A stretch of DNA of 32,495 nt from UBA9547 sp043769845 (GCA_043769845.1 JAYVIX010000021.1:1-32495); one strand, 5' to 3'. Positions 1 to 8,912 are shown, counted from the first letter of the stretch. Numbers and translations: made by a program. Notes: a model not told the origin generated them from the letters alone.

Positions 1-166
1 AATCCGAAAACTTGGTTTTAGACAAATCCAAAATGATATTTCTAATTCCTTCTGCGTTCAAAGTAATGAACTCACTTTTCAAAAGAGGAGACACTGTCGA
101 GTCCAATTTTTCTTCATCAAGCGTAATGAGTGAATATTTTTCCTGCTTATCTATCGAGAACTTCAT
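1..166 (-). CDS. STAS-domain protein, 3' end outside window
   Basis: Only the first 55 codons are present; the gene runs off the left edge. The product opens MKFSIDKQEKYSLITLDEEK and continues with the strand-helix pattern of STAS domains (anti-sigma-factor antagonists): a short beta hairpin, then 'FITLNAEGIRNIILDLSKTKFSD', whose last residues are where the conserved D-S/T-S-G phosphorylation loop begins. The DSSG-type serine itself is beyond the window. It starts 38 bases after the purC stop on the same strand, so the two are probably co-transcribed. In many Bacteroidota a short STAS protein lies beside ribonuclease Z; that gene would be expected just outside the window. Family call is good; the partner is unknown. 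Confidence 0.75.
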   Translation of the reverse strand, partial: MKFSIDKQEKYSLITLDEEKLDSTVSPLLKSEFITLNAEGIRNIILDLSKTKFSD

Positions 167-204
167 ATTCTACTTTATTTCTAAAAAAAACAATTTAGCA
201 CAAA

Positions 205-1140
205 TTAACGAAAAAGGTTTGATACATTGTGACTTATCCTTTCACTTAGGTTTTTACCCTCGTATTTTTCGAATTTCGTCCCTGTTACTTTTTCAAAAAG
301 TTCCGTATATCGCTTCGTGATTCCTTCTACTACCTCGTCCGTCATTTCGGGAACCGTTTGTCCATCTTTTCCTTGAAAACCATTGAGCATCAGCCATTCA
401 CGCACAAATTCTTTGGACAATTGTTTTTGTTTCTCGCCTTTTTGCTGGCGTTCTTCATAGCCTTCTAAATAAAAATAGCGAGAAGAATCGGGCGTATGAA
501 TTTCATCTATTAAATATATTTCATTATTTAATTTTCCGAATTCATATTTGGTATCTACCAAAATGAGGTCTCTTTGGGCGGCCAATTCGGTACCACGTGC
601 GTACAGTTTCAGCGTGTACTCTTCCAATTTTTCGTATTCATCTTGGCTCACAATTCCTTGAGCGATAATGTCTTCTCTCGAAATATCCATATCATGCCCT
701 TCCTTCGCTTTGGTGGTTGGAGTGATGATTGGGTTGGGAAGTTTATCGTTTTCTTTCAGACCTTCTGGAAGCTTTACGCCACACAACTCTCGAAGACCTG
801 AACTATACGTGCGCCAAGCATGACCAACCAAATAGCCTCGTACTACCATCTCGACTGCGTAAGGCTCGCATTGCAAACCAAAAGTGGCCATCGGGTCGGG
901 CAATGCCAAGGACCAATTGGGAACGATGTCTTTGGTGGCTTCTAAATTTTTGAAAGCTATTTGGTTTAGAATCTGACCTTTACACGGAATTGCTCTTGGC
1001 AAAACCACATCAAAAGCCGAGATGCGATCGCTCGCTACCATCAGCATTTTCTCTCCGAAATAGTATACATCGCGCACTTTGCCACGATAGAATCCCGTTT
1101 GGCCGGGAAAATTGAAATGGGTTTCTTTTAAAGCTTCCAA
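205..1140 (-). CDS. purC: Phosphoribosylaminoimidazole-succinocarboxamide synthase (SAICAR synthetase)
   Basis: Cytoplasmic enzyme of de novo purine synthesis that joins CAIR and L-aspartate using ATP to give SAICAR. The sequence has the N-terminal phosphate-binding stretch GKVRDVYYFGEKMLMVASDR, then SAFDVVLPRAIPCKGQILNQ, GHDMDISRED, the ATP-site region AAQRDLILVDTKYEFG and the signature LIDEIHTPDSSRYF. At 311 residues it is the longer type common in Bacteroidota and fungi rather than the roughly 237-residue E. coli type. The reading frame has no ATG near the domain start; TTG at 1138-1140 is the only reasonable start and puts the product in register with the family N-terminus (ALKETHFNFPGQTG). 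It precedes the STAS gene by 38 bases. Confidence 0.97.
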   Translation of the reverse strand: MEALKETHFNFPGQTGFYRGKVRDVYYFGEKMLMVASDRISAFDVVLPRAIPCKGQILNQIAFKNLEATKDIVPNWSLALPDPMATFGLQCEPYAVEMVVRGYLVGHAWRTYSSGLRELCGVKLPEGLKENDKLPNPIITPTTKAKEGHDMDISREDIIAQGIVSQDEYEKLEEYTLKLYARGTELAAQRDLILVDTKYEFGKLNNEIYLIDEIHTPDSSRYFYLEGYEERQQKGEKQKQLSKEFVREWLMLNGFQGKDGQTVPEMTDEVVEGITKRYTELFEKVTGTKFEKYEGKNLSERISHNVSNLFR

Positions 1141-1252
1141 TGTAAAAATGCTAAATCTGAATGAATGCCAAATTTCGTGTATTGGGGTTTATAATGCAAT
1201 TTTTTAAGGTGTTAGGTTTTGGGTTTTGAGGATTAGGTCTCAAAACAAGAAA

Positions 1253-1975
1253 CTACAAATACAGATAATACGGTTTCAGTAATTCTACAAAGTCTTGTGT
1301 GTACACTTTCTCGGATTCATAAATCACTATTTCCGATTGTAAAAAGTCCTTTTTTTGTTTTTCAAACTTCATCATTTGCCTAAAAACGGCTCCATTCGTT
1401 TTGTTACGCACTGTTTTTTGTTCGGTCAGAAATAGACCAAAGGTATTTGCGATGGTGCGAAATGCATCAGCTTCGAACTCAGGAAGCAGTACAAATGCCG
1501 AACCATTGTCGGAAAGCAATTTTGAGATAGATTTTGCCAGTTCTTGCCTTGTAAGTTGGGCGCTATGTTTGGCTAGATTTTTGGTGGTGTTGGAAGAATT
1601 TAATTGGTTCTCGAAAAAGGGAGGATTACAGACAATCAAATCAAATGAATTATTATTTATTTGATTTGAAAAAGTTTGAAGCGAAGTGTATCCTACTTTT
1701 AAGTGGTCTTTCCAAGGCGAATTAGCAAAATTATGATCGGCCAATTGGGCACTCGATTCGTCAATTTCCAAAGCCAAGATGGAAGAGTGAAAATGCTTTT
1801 GAGCTAGCATTAGGGCCAACAAACCCGTTCCTGTACCAATGTCCAACGCAGTTTTAATTTCAGTCGAAAAACTGGCCACCCAAGCCCCAAACAAACAGGA
1901 ATCGGTACAAATTTTCAGTGTGGTACCTGTTTGCACAACGGCAAATTGTTTGAATTGAAAGTGGTTTTTAGGCAT
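1253..1975 (-). CDS. trmN6: tRNA1(Val) (adenine(37)-N6)-methyltransferase, TrmN6/YfiC family
   Basis: A 240-residue class I SAM-dependent methyltransferase. Motif I is DIGTGTGLLALMLA (residues about 45-58), the acidic end of strand 2 is LALEIDESSAQLA (about 67-79), and the catalytic motif IV is NPPF at 117-120, typical of N6-adenine methylation. The N-terminal FKQFAVVQTGTTLKICTDSC...GAW is characteristic of TrmN6, which modifies A37 of tRNA1(Val). It is a stand-alone gene: 112 bases lie between its stop and the purC start, and 117 bases separate its start from crtZ. The start ATG at 1973-1975 places the family N-terminus correctly. Other small N6-adenine methyltransferases are the only real alternative. 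Confidence 0.9.
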   Translation of the reverse strand: MPKNHFQFKQFAVVQTGTTLKICTDSCLFGAWVASFSTEIKTALDIGTGTGLLALMLAQKHFHSSILALEIDESSAQLADHNFANSPWKDHLKVGYTSLQTFSNQINNNSFDLIVCNPPFFENQLNSSNTTKNLAKHSAQLTRQELAKSISKLLSDNGSAFVLLPEFEADAFRTIANTFGLFLTEQKTVRNKTNGAVFRQMMKFEKQKKDFLQSEIVIYESEKVYTQDFVELLKPYYLYL

Positions 1976-2092
1976 TTGCCTGATGGTAGTTTAGACTAAA
2001 TGTAAAACTCGCCAAAAATGAAAGTAGAACAAATTGTTGAAGGTTGTAATTACATCTAATCTCATAAAATAGGACTTATATGAGTCGCCACA

Positions 2093-2530
2093 TTACTGAT
2101 ACTTTTTTGGGGCATAGAGGAAACCGAAGGCTTCACCATCTTCCTTGGTCATTTTTTTGTGGTGGATTTTGTGGGCTCGGATGATACGTTTCATGTAATT
2201 GCTTTTGGCGATGAATTTGATATTCAGCCTGCGATGCACAATCACATCATGAAAAATAAAGTAGAAAATACCATAACAGGTGATCCCGATTCCAACCCAT
2301 TTTAGAAATTCATATTCATGAAAAATACTTCCTGTTAAGGTGAACGCAATAGCAGGTAATGCAAAAACTACGCTGAACAGATCGTTTTTTTCGAATGCAC
2401 CATGCCTTGGTTTATGGTGCGATTCGTGCCAAACCCACATAAAACCATGCATGATAAACTTATGAGTAAACCAAGCCATGAATTCCATAAACAAGAAACT
2501 GGCCACTATTAAGAGTATGGGAATGAACAT
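2093..2530 (-). CDS. crtZ: Beta-carotene hydroxylase (fatty acid hydroxylase superfamily)
   Basis: Membrane di-iron hydroxylase expected to add 3-hydroxyl groups to beta-carotene rings, giving cryptoxanthin and zeaxanthin. The 145-residue product carries the histidine clusters of the family: HKFIMH (23-28), HESHH (35-39), HDVIVHRR, and HKIHHK near the C-terminus, separated by hydrophobic segments at about 1-20 and 50-95. Length is close to bacterial CrtZ (about 150-175). It is the last gene of the run lycopene cyclase, ispH, crtZ; it starts 38 bases after the ispH stop, and that context supports carotenoid rather than fatty-acid hydroxylation. No terminator hairpin is obvious after the stop. 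Confidence 0.9.
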   Translation of the reverse strand: MFIPILLIVASFLFMEFMAWFTHKFIMHGFMWVWHESHHKPRHGAFEKNDLFSVVFALPAIAFTLTGSIFHEYEFLKWVGIGITCYGIFYFIFHDVIVHRRLNIKFIAKSNYMKRIIRAHKIHHKKMTKEDGEAFGFLYAPKKYQ

Positions 2531-2568
2531 AACTATCTAATTCCTACTTTGAACTTTAAACCTTGAAC

Positions 2569-3417
2569 TTATAATTTAAGAAGTTCCTCTTTTACTTGTT
2601 CCATCAGCCACATGGGTGTGGACGTGGCGCCACAAATGCCGATTGTTTGACCCTCGAAAAAGGGTAGTTGGGCTATTTCGGAAGCTTCAGAAACAAACGT
2701 AGTATTCGGATTGGTTTCTTTGCACACGTTGTACAAGACTTTTCCGTTGGACGATTTTTTGCCCGAAACAAAAATAATCTGGTCGTATTGTGCGGCAAAC
2801 ACTCTCAAATCCTTGTCTCGATTCGATACCTGACGGCAAATGGTATCGTTGGTATTTACCTCTACGCCAGCCGCTTGTAGTTTCGAAGAGATGTTATAAA
2901 AACTGTCGGTGCTTTTGGTGGTTTGGCTGAAAAGGGTCATTTTTTTTGGTAAAGAACCGAAGTCTAGTTCTTCTAGTTTTTCGAAAACCACCGCATTGTT
3001 GCTTGTTTGGGCGGCCAAACCTATTACTTCGGCATGGCCATGTTTACCATAGATGTAGATGGCTTCGTCACTATCGTAGGCGTTTTTGATTCTGTTTTGC
3101 AGTTTCAGTACCACAGGACAAGACGCATCAATCAGTTCGATGTTGTTTTCTAAAGCAGTTTTGTAGGTAGACGATGGTTCGCCATGGGCTCTGATAAGGA
3201 CTTGACAATCGCGCAAATTCAGAAACTGCTCGTGATCGATAATTTCTAATCCTTTGGCTTCTAGGCGTTTCACTTCTTCGTCATTGTGCACAATGTCGCC
3301 AAGGCAGTATAGTTTGCCAGTTTCTAACAGAATATCTTCTGCCATTTCGATGGCGTACACCACACCAAAGCAGAATCCCGAATTCTGGTCAATCGTTACT
3401 TGAAGCTTGAGAGGCAT
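2569..3417 (-). CDS. ispH: 4-hydroxy-3-methylbut-2-enyl diphosphate reductase (LytB)
   Basis: Last enzyme of the MEP isoprenoid pathway; a [4Fe-4S] protein that reduces HMBPP to IPP and DMAPP. All three cluster cysteines are present: C16 in GFCFGV, C100 in DASCPVV and C194 in DTICRQVSNR. Substrate-site residues are also visible: IRAHGEPS, GHAEVIG with the catalytic glutamate, FSQTT, and KKSSNGKVL. A TTG at 3421-3423 is in frame two codons earlier, but ATG at 3415-3417 is the better start and gives 282 residues. The start lies inside the end of the lycopene cyclase gene (29-base overlap), so the two are translationally linked. Co-location with carotenoid genes suggests precursor supply is tied to pigment synthesis. 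Confidence 0.96.
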   Translation of the reverse strand: MPLKLQVTIDQNSGFCFGVVYAIEMAEDILLETGKLYCLGDIVHNDEEVKRLEAKGLEIIDHEQFLNLRDCQVLIRAHGEPSSTYKTALENNIELIDASCPVVLKLQNRIKNAYDSDEAIYIYGKHGHAEVIGLAAQTSNNAVVFEKLEELDFGSLPKKMTLFSQTTKSTDSFYNISSKLQAAGVEVNTNDTICRQVSNRDKDLRVFAAQYDQIIFVSGKKSSNGKVLYNVCKETNPNTTFVSEASEIAQLPFFEGQTIGICGATSTPMWLMEQVKEELLKL

Positions 3418-4093
3418 TTGCAAAGGTTTTATCTTTAAACCAATTATAAGCCCAAAGGTTTGTTAAAAATAAAATTAACGAATAAGCATGGTCTTCCAAT
3501 GGAATATTTCCGATTCTAATTCCCAGATTCTCAATATCGTTATATATTAAAACAGGCCAAGAAGTGAGAATGCCATTCACGATATAGAATGGCACTAAAT
3601 GCACCAAAAACGCCAACCAAAATAGACTTAGAGTTTCTTTTTTCATCCAAATAAAAGCGGCTAAAAGTACGGTAGCTCCGAAGCCAAAATTGACCAATGT
3701 GTACATCCGATCGGTAAACGAGACTGCGACCAAGCCCATCAATATGATCAAGATGAGTGCAATAGGTTTTGAAAGTCGGCTTAAAAAATCAGGTTTTACA
3801 TAAACACCCAAAGCTTCGTAAATAAACAAACAGGCAAATGGGGTGAAAAGGAAGAAAAAATGTTCCTCGATCGGAAGACCTAGTATTCTGAAATCTAACA
3901 CATAAGCTGGGTTGAATTGCCAAACGCCCCAAGCCGTGAAATAATAATCCCAAATGACAAACAGCGCATACACACCCAAAATACCAGGCAATGTGTATTT
4001 CCAAAACCTATAAAAGCCCAATTGTTTATCAAACGAAAAAACGATGATCGGCAAAAAGGTAAATAGGTTGAGTATGAGGTAAGTGAATTTCAT
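3389..4093 (-). CDS. Lycopene beta-cyclase, CrtYcd type
   Basis: Integral membrane protein of 234 residues with about six to seven hydrophobic segments. It holds two internally related lycopene-cyclase domains, each with the hallmark P-(I/L)-E-(E/D)-H motif: LPIEEHFFF near residue 75 and IPLEDHAY near residue 200. In actinobacteria the two halves are separate CrtYc and CrtYd subunits; the fused form is usual in Bacteroidota. It should cyclise lycopene ends to beta-ionone rings, giving the substrate for the CrtZ encoded two genes downstream. First gene of the carotenoid run, divergent from ldhA with 135 bases between starts. A TAnnTTTG-like box (one mismatch) lies at 4110-4117 on the minus strand. 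Confidence 0.88.
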   Translation of the reverse strand: MKFTYLILNLFTFLPIIVFSFDKQLGFYRFWKYTLPGILGVYALFVIWDYYFTAWGVWQFNPAYVLDFRILGLPIEEHFFFLFTPFACLFIYEALGVYVKPDFLSRLSKPIALILIILMGLVAVSFTDRMYTLVNFGFGATVLLAAFIWMKKETLSLFWLAFLVHLVPFYIVNGILTSWPVLIYNDIENLGIRIGNIPLEDHAYSLILFLTNLWAYNWFKDKTFANASQASSND

Positions 4094-4166
4094 GTTTTTA
4101 AAACTAGGACAAAGATTCTTTGTTTGAAACGAAAATCAGAATTTTAATGTCTTTCCAAAGAAATGA

Positions 4167-4180
4167 CTGATCTGGGTCAT
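4167..4180. promoter_or_regulatory. FNR/CRP-like palindrome upstream of ldhA
   Basis: The sequence CTGATCTGGGTCAT is an imperfect match to the FNR consensus (TTGAT, four bases, ATCAA), and it sits inside a wider inverted repeat AAATGAC-N8-GTCATTT (4161-4182). Its centre is about 55 bases before the ldhA ATG. A fermentative dehydrogenase under an oxygen-responsive Crp/Fnr regulator is sensible, but the link is inference. It could equally act on the divergent carotenoid run. Confidence 0.45.
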
Positions 4181-4228
4181 TTATGTTAACTTAGAAAGGA
4201 ATTACTTTTATCCGAAACAAACAAGCTT

Positions 4229-5233
4229 ATGAATATCGCATTTTTCAGTGCCAAATCGTACGAAACGAAAGCTTTCAACGAGGTTAACAAAGACTTCAAT
4301 TTTCAGATTTCCTATTTCGAATCAGGTTTGACGAAAGACACCGTTTCGATGGCCAAAGGTTTCGAAGCCATTTGTGCGTTTGTCAACGACAAAGTAGATG
4401 CAGCTGTTTTGGCTGGACTCAAAGAAATGGGTGTAAAAGTGATCGCTTTGCGTTCGGCTGGTTTCAATAATGTCGATTTGTTGACAGCCGATTCATTAGG
4501 CATAAAAGTAGTTCGAGTGCCTGCCTATTCGCCTCATTCGATTGCCGAACATGCTGTGGGACTGATTCTTACTTTGTCTCGCAAAATACACAAAGCCTAT
4601 AACCGAGTACGCGAAGGTAATTTTTCGCTCGAAGGATTGACTGGTTTCGAATTGCGTGGCAAAGTAGTGGGGGTGATCGGGACTGGAAATATTGGGACTG
4701 CTTTTGCCCAAATCATGCATGGTTTTGGTTGTATCGTGCTTGCGTACGATCCTTTGCACAATCCAGAACTGGAAAAAACAGGCGTGATGTATACGAGCTT
4801 AGAAAAGATCTACACAGAGTCCGATTTTATCTCGCTTCATTGTCCGCTTACTCCTAGCACCAAACATATTATTGATGAAAAGGCTGTTGCGCTGATGAAA
4901 TCCACTGTGATGATTGTAAATACTGGACGTGGAGCATTGATAGATACACAGGCAATTATTGAAGCGCTGAAGAAAAAACAAATTGGTTATTTGGCACTTG
5001 ATGTGTATGAATACGAAGATAAATTATTTTTCAAGGATCTTTCAGAAACGGTCATCGAGGACGATATGATTGCTCGTTTGCTTACTTTCCCCAACGTGCT
5101 CATTACGGCACATCAAGCCTTTCTGACTGACATTGCTTTGTCTCAAATTGCGAATACAACTTTGGCGAATCTTTTGTCTTTTGAAAAAGGCGAAAAATTA
5201 CTTAACGAAGTGAATAAGTCGTTTTTGAAATAA
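4229..5233 (+). CDS. ldhA: D-lactate dehydrogenase, 2-hydroxyacid dehydrogenase family
   Basis: NAD-dependent fermentative enzyme reducing pyruvate to D-lactate. The 334-residue product has the Rossmann motif GVIGTGNIGTAFA (about 148-160) followed by AYDP, where the aspartate favours NAD over NADP. The catalytic triad is visible as R234 (NTGRGALIDT), E263 (DVYEYED) and H295 (ITAHQAFLT), with spacings of 29 and 32 residues equal to those of characterised D-lactate dehydrogenases. The substrate-binding loop RSAGFNNVD is intact. Single gene, divergent from the lycopene cyclase and followed by a two-way terminator. An FNR-like palindrome lies upstream. A hydroxyisocaproate dehydrogenase is the nearest alternative, less likely given the close LdhA pattern. 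Confidence 0.92.
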   Translation: MNIAFFSAKSYETKAFNEVNKDFNFQISYFESGLTKDTVSMAKGFEAICAFVNDKVDAAVLAGLKEMGVKVIALRSAGFNNVDLLTADSLGIKVVRVPAYSPHSIAEHAVGLILTLSRKIHKAYNRVREGNFSLEGLTGFELRGKVVGVIGTGNIGTAFAQIMHGFGCIVLAYDPLHNPELEKTGVMYTSLEKIYTESDFISLHCPLTPSTKHIIDEKAVALMKSTVMIVNTGRGALIDTQAIIEALKKKQIGYLALDVYEYEDKLFFKDLSETVIEDDMIARLLTFPNVLITAHQAFLTDIALSQIANTTLANLLSFEKGEKLLNEVNKSFLK

Positions 5234-5259
5234 TAATTCGACTCGCATTTTTACCCAAT

Positions 5260-5297
5260 AAAAAAGTCCCAGCATCTTTCGATACTGGGACTTTTTT
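5260..5297. terminator. Bidirectional rho-independent terminator
   Basis: Stem GTCCCAG/CTGGGAC extended by ATC/GAT around a TTTC loop, with an A-run on the left and a T-run on the right, so it can end transcripts from both sides. It lies between the convergent ldhA (+) and the CARDB-repeat gene (-). Confidence 0.9.
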
Positions 5298-5324
5298 GTT
5301 GAATTTAAGCTGATCTACTAAGAA

Positions 5325-8300
5325 CTATTTGTTGATTACCAGCTTGTTGGTAGAAGTTGTGTTACCTTCTTTTTTAGTTCTTACAAAATACACGCCAGCA
5401 CTTACTGAGCTCAGATCCAAACTGTTTCCCGACAATTCAGCCACTATGTAGTTGGCCACTATATGGTTGTTTAGATCTAATACTTCCACTTCATCCACGT
5501 TTGCTAACGAGTTGAGATTCACGATTCCGTTACTCGGGTTTGGATATACCTGAATGCTAGTTTTGTTCAAATCGGCACTAGATACATCACCCGTTATGCC
5601 CCCTTCTTTTACTGTGAATGGCGTTGCGCGCTCGTTATTGTATTCATTCGTCTCAGCAATGTAATTGCCATCATCCGATTTTGCAATGATGAAATACTGA
5701 CCTGCTGGTATATAATATGGAATAAATATTTGAGCAGATTGGTAGATGGTTGAATAAGCATCCACACCATATATGTATGAAGAAGTCAGCTGAGTATCGT
5801 CTGCACTAAATAGGGTATCTGTCGATAAATAAAGACCAACATAATGTCCTGATGCAGCCAAACTTCCTGTATTCACTTCGCTAAAATTGACAAATGTCCA
5901 ACTGTTAGCATTGCCCCATTCTGTGGTATCAAAAGCATACAATGAACTTATCGACAATTCTACATCACCTGCAGGGATTGTTCCGATCACAATACGAAGT
6001 GCTCTCGTGTTGTTGTATTCCTCTATTTCAGAGATTGTATTTCCATAATCGGCTACAGCAACGATGTAGTACACACCGTCAGGAGTAGTGGTTGGAATGA
6101 ACAATGCAGGATTGAAATCGGCACTACTTTCGCCAGCTAAGCTTGCAAAATAATTGGCTGATAAATATTTGTCGCCCGAATCATACGTAGAATCTTTTGA
6201 AAGGAAATAACCAATATGGTGTGCTCCTGCTTCGATATTTCCTTCGTTCGTTTCGGTATTCGAAACATAAATAAACGAACCTGCGCTTGGGTTGGTATTT
6301 GTGGCCGAGATCGTACTTATCTGCAAATCGACACCGTTTACGCCTACTCTGATTGGAATAGCTTTGAAATTATTAGTTTCATCAGATTCCACGATTACAT
6401 TTCCTGCATCAGTAACTGCAATGACGAAATAGTTTCCTTTTGAAATGTAGTATGGAATATATAGGTAAGTCGATAGGTAAGAATAGTTTCCTGGATAAGT
6501 TCCATTCACATAGTCATTTCCGATGTTGATATCATAATAAGGATCATAAATTGAATCGGCCGACAAATAGTATGATACATTATGGCTTGAAGCATAATCT
6601 GTACCATTATTGTATTCATATACTTTCGAATACACACTGCTTCCAGCAGATACCACTTTGTCAACATCAAAATATGAAATTATAAGATCTACTTGCGAAG
6701 ATTTAATGATTAGCTGTGCTGCCGAAACGTTATTATTTTCGTCTGTTTCAGCAACATGAGAAGGATAATCAGCTACTGCAAGTAAATAATAAGTCCCTGG
6801 AGCGTAAGTGGTAGGAATGTAAATGGATGGGTTTAAGTAAGCATAACTTCCTGCCGAAATTCCAGATACATAATCGGCATAAAGCAATTCATCACCGCCA
6901 TCAAATGTCGTATCTTTTGAAAGATAGTATGCTACCTCATTGTCTCGTGAATAAGTAGTTCCGTTATTAAATTCCAAAACAGTTGGGTAAACATAAGAAC
7001 CACCTGTGGTAACTAAAGAATCGCTGTATGGGAATGAAGTTGAGAAATCAACTTCTGGATTGACCACTTCTGTTTTGAAAGTTGCTACGTTATTGTCTTC
7101 ATTAGATTCTGAAATATAATTCATATAATCAGCCACCGCTAATATATAGTACGAACCTACAGGAACTTCACTAGGGATTATAAGATAAGGATTCAAACCA
7201 GTACTGTTGTTTCCGTAAATGCCACCAACATAGTCGCTTCCAACATATGTATCGCCAATGTCATAGGTCGAATCGGTCGACAAGAAATAGCCTACATAAT
7301 GGGTAGAAGCATAGTCATTGCCATAATTGTACTCGGTCATTTGGGGATACACAATTGCACCTGGAGTCACTTTCAACGTCTCGTACGATAATGGAGAAAT
7401 CGTCAAATCTACAAAAGGAGAAGAGATAGTAAGGGGAGTGAACAACATATTGTTCGTCTCGTTCATTTCGGCCACTTCCGAGTTGAAATCGGTTATGGCT
7501 AGAATAAAATAATTGCCATTTGCAGTTCCATAAGGAATGGAAAGGGTTGGGTTGAAATAATTGTAGCTACCTGGATAAGTGCTGTATACATACTCACTAT
7601 TCAAATAAGCATCCGAAGCATCATAAGTGGTGTCTGCCGACAAGAAATAGTAAATGCTATGTGCAGGAGCATACGAATCGCCATTGTTGAATTCATACAC
7701 ACTCGCATTCAAATACGAACCAGCCGTAACGTCTGTTGGGAAAGCAGAAAGGGAATAAAGCGAAAGATCAACCGCAGGTGTTGTAATTGTTACTGGTAAT
7801 ACATTTACGTTATTATCTTCATCTGATTCTGAAATCAAATTGCTGTAATCAGCCACTGCGAGTACATAATAATTGCCAGCAGGCACTTCAGAAGGAATTA
7901 GAAAACTAGGATAATCATACGAACTATTTCCAGCATACAGATAGCCTATATAATTGCTCGAAAGATACGTATCGCCAACATTGAAAACCGAATCGGCCGA
8001 AAGATAATAACCAATTGTGACATTGCTCAAAAAGGTGTTTCCACTGTTGCTCAAAGTACTATTGGCATAAAAATAGGTTCCAGCTGTTACTGTCGGATAA
8101 TACGAGTAGAACGAAGGAACAGATAAATCCGAAATAGGCTCTACAATCGTGATTTTGACAGAATTAGTATTGTTCGATTCGTCTGTTTCGGACAAATTAT
8201 TGCCATTATCGGCCGAAGCAATAATGTAATAATCTCCACTAGAAATGTTGCTTGGGAGGTTGAAATTTGGATAATCGTACGAAACACTTCCTGCATTCAC

Positions 8301-8912
8301 ACCATAACTATAATTATAGGTCAACAAAACATCACCTGAATCTAAAGAAGCATCATTAGAAAAGTAATATCCAATATAGTGACCACTTGCCATCGTGTTG
8401 CCTGTGTTGCTTTCCACAACCGAAGCTGAGAAAATGTCGCCAGCTGAATAGTTGAAGCTGTTTGGGTTAATAGAATTAATGCTCAAATCAACCGTTGGAC
8501 TAGAAACTGTTATCTCGATGTAACTTGAATTATTTTTCTCGTTCGTTTCAAAAACAACTCCTTGATAGTCGGCAAATGCAAATAAATAATAAGTTCCTTC
8601 CTTTAGATCAGAAGGAATTGTAATACCAACTACAGAGCTGTCGCTACCGTTTGGATAAATGGAAGGCAGGTATAATGAACCTAAAAAAATGTCTGTAACC
8701 TTCAGTTTAGTGTTTTTCGACAAATAGAAACCCACATTAGAAGGATTTGAAAGTGTCGTCCCGATGTTGGACACAAATGCCGATGGGTAAATGGCAGATC
8801 CGAGAGCGGTGTTTGTGTTTGATAGCCAAACATGTTCCATTTTCAGATCTTGCCCAAATAAATTCGTCCCAAACATGGAACCGAAACAAATGAGGTAGAA
8901 TAGTTTTTTCAT
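5325..8912 (-). CDS. Secreted CARDB-repeat protein with T9SS type A sorting domain
   Basis: A 1195-residue exported protein. Residues 1-21 form a signal peptide (MKKLFYLICFGSMFGTNLFG, then Q). Nine tandem CARDB-like units of about 118-122 residues follow. Units 2-9 begin with a V-D-L-S/T-I-type strand, most contain a (Y)YLS-x-D-(S/T)-x-(Y/F)-D-x-G-D segment, and all end in a (V/A)-A-D-(Y/N)-x(5)-E-(S/T)-(D/N)-E-x-N-N motif. The aspartate-rich turns suggest calcium binding (inference). The last 75 residues are a type A sorting domain starting IQVYPNPSNGIVNLNS and ending TNKLVINK, so export and surface anchoring by the type IX system are expected. Composition is rich in Tyr, Ser and Asn and poor in Lys and Arg. 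Probably an adhesin or surface-layer protein; no catalytic domain is seen. Confidence 0.9.
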   Translation of the reverse strand: MKKLFYLICFGSMFGTNLFGQDLKMEHVWLSNTNTALGSAIYPSAFVSNIGTTLSNPSNVGFYLSKNTKLKVTDIFLGSLYLPSIYPNGSDSSVVGITIPSDLKEGTYYLFAFADYQGVVFETNEKNNSSYIEITVSSPTVDLSINSINPNSFNYSAGDIFSASVVESNTGNTMASGHYIGYYFSNDASLDSGDVLLTYNYSYGVNAGSVSYDYPNFNLPSNISSGDYYIIASADNGNNLSETDESNNTNSVKITIVEPISDLSVPSFYSYYPTVTAGTYFYANSTLSNSGNTFLSNVTIGYYLSADSVFNVGDTYLSSNYIGYLYAGNSSYDYPSFLIPSEVPAGNYYVLAVADYSNLISESDEDNNVNVLPVTITTPAVDLSLYSLSAFPTDVTAGSYLNASVYEFNNGDSYAPAHSIYYFLSADTTYDASDAYLNSEYVYSTYPGSYNYFNPTLSIPYGTANGNYFILAITDFNSEVAEMNETNNMLFTPLTISSPFVDLTISPLSYETLKVTPGAIVYPQMTEYNYGNDYASTHYVGYFLSTDSTYDIGDTYVGSDYVGGIYGNNSTGLNPYLIIPSEVPVGSYYILAVADYMNYISESNEDNNVATFKTEVVNPEVDFSTSFPYSDSLVTTGGSYVYPTVLEFNNGTTYSRDNEVAYYLSKDTTFDGGDELLYADYVSGISAGSYAYLNPSIYIPTTYAPGTYYLLAVADYPSHVAETDENNNVSAAQLIIKSSQVDLIISYFDVDKVVSAGSSVYSKVYEYNNGTDYASSHNVSYYLSADSIYDPYYDINIGNDYVNGTYPGNYSYLSTYLYIPYYISKGNYFVIAVTDAGNVIVESDETNNFKAIPIRVGVNGVDLQISTISATNTNPSAGSFIYVSNTETNEGNIEAGAHHIGYFLSKDSTYDSGDKYLSANYFASLAGESSADFNPALFIPTTTPDGVYYIVAVADYGNTISEIEEYNNTRALRIVIGTIPAGDVELSISSLYAFDTTEWGNANSWTFVNFSEVNTGSLAASGHYVGLYLSTDTLFSADDTQLTSSYIYGVDAYSTIYQSAQIFIPYYIPAGQYFIIAKSDDGNYIAETNEYNNERATPFTVKEGGITGDVSSADLNKTSIQVYPNPSNGIVNLNSLANVDEVEVLDLNNHIVANYIVAELSGNSLDLSSVSAGVYFVRTKKEGNTTSTNKLVINK

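Noticed and set aside
12..320. Plus-strand open frame of 102 codons at the left edge
   Set aside because: It lies opposite the STAS gene and the end of purC, which have clear family motifs; its translation shows no domain.
3418..3423. TTG two codons before the ispH ATG as a start
   Set aside because: An ATG directly follows and matches the family start better; nothing supports the extra two residues.
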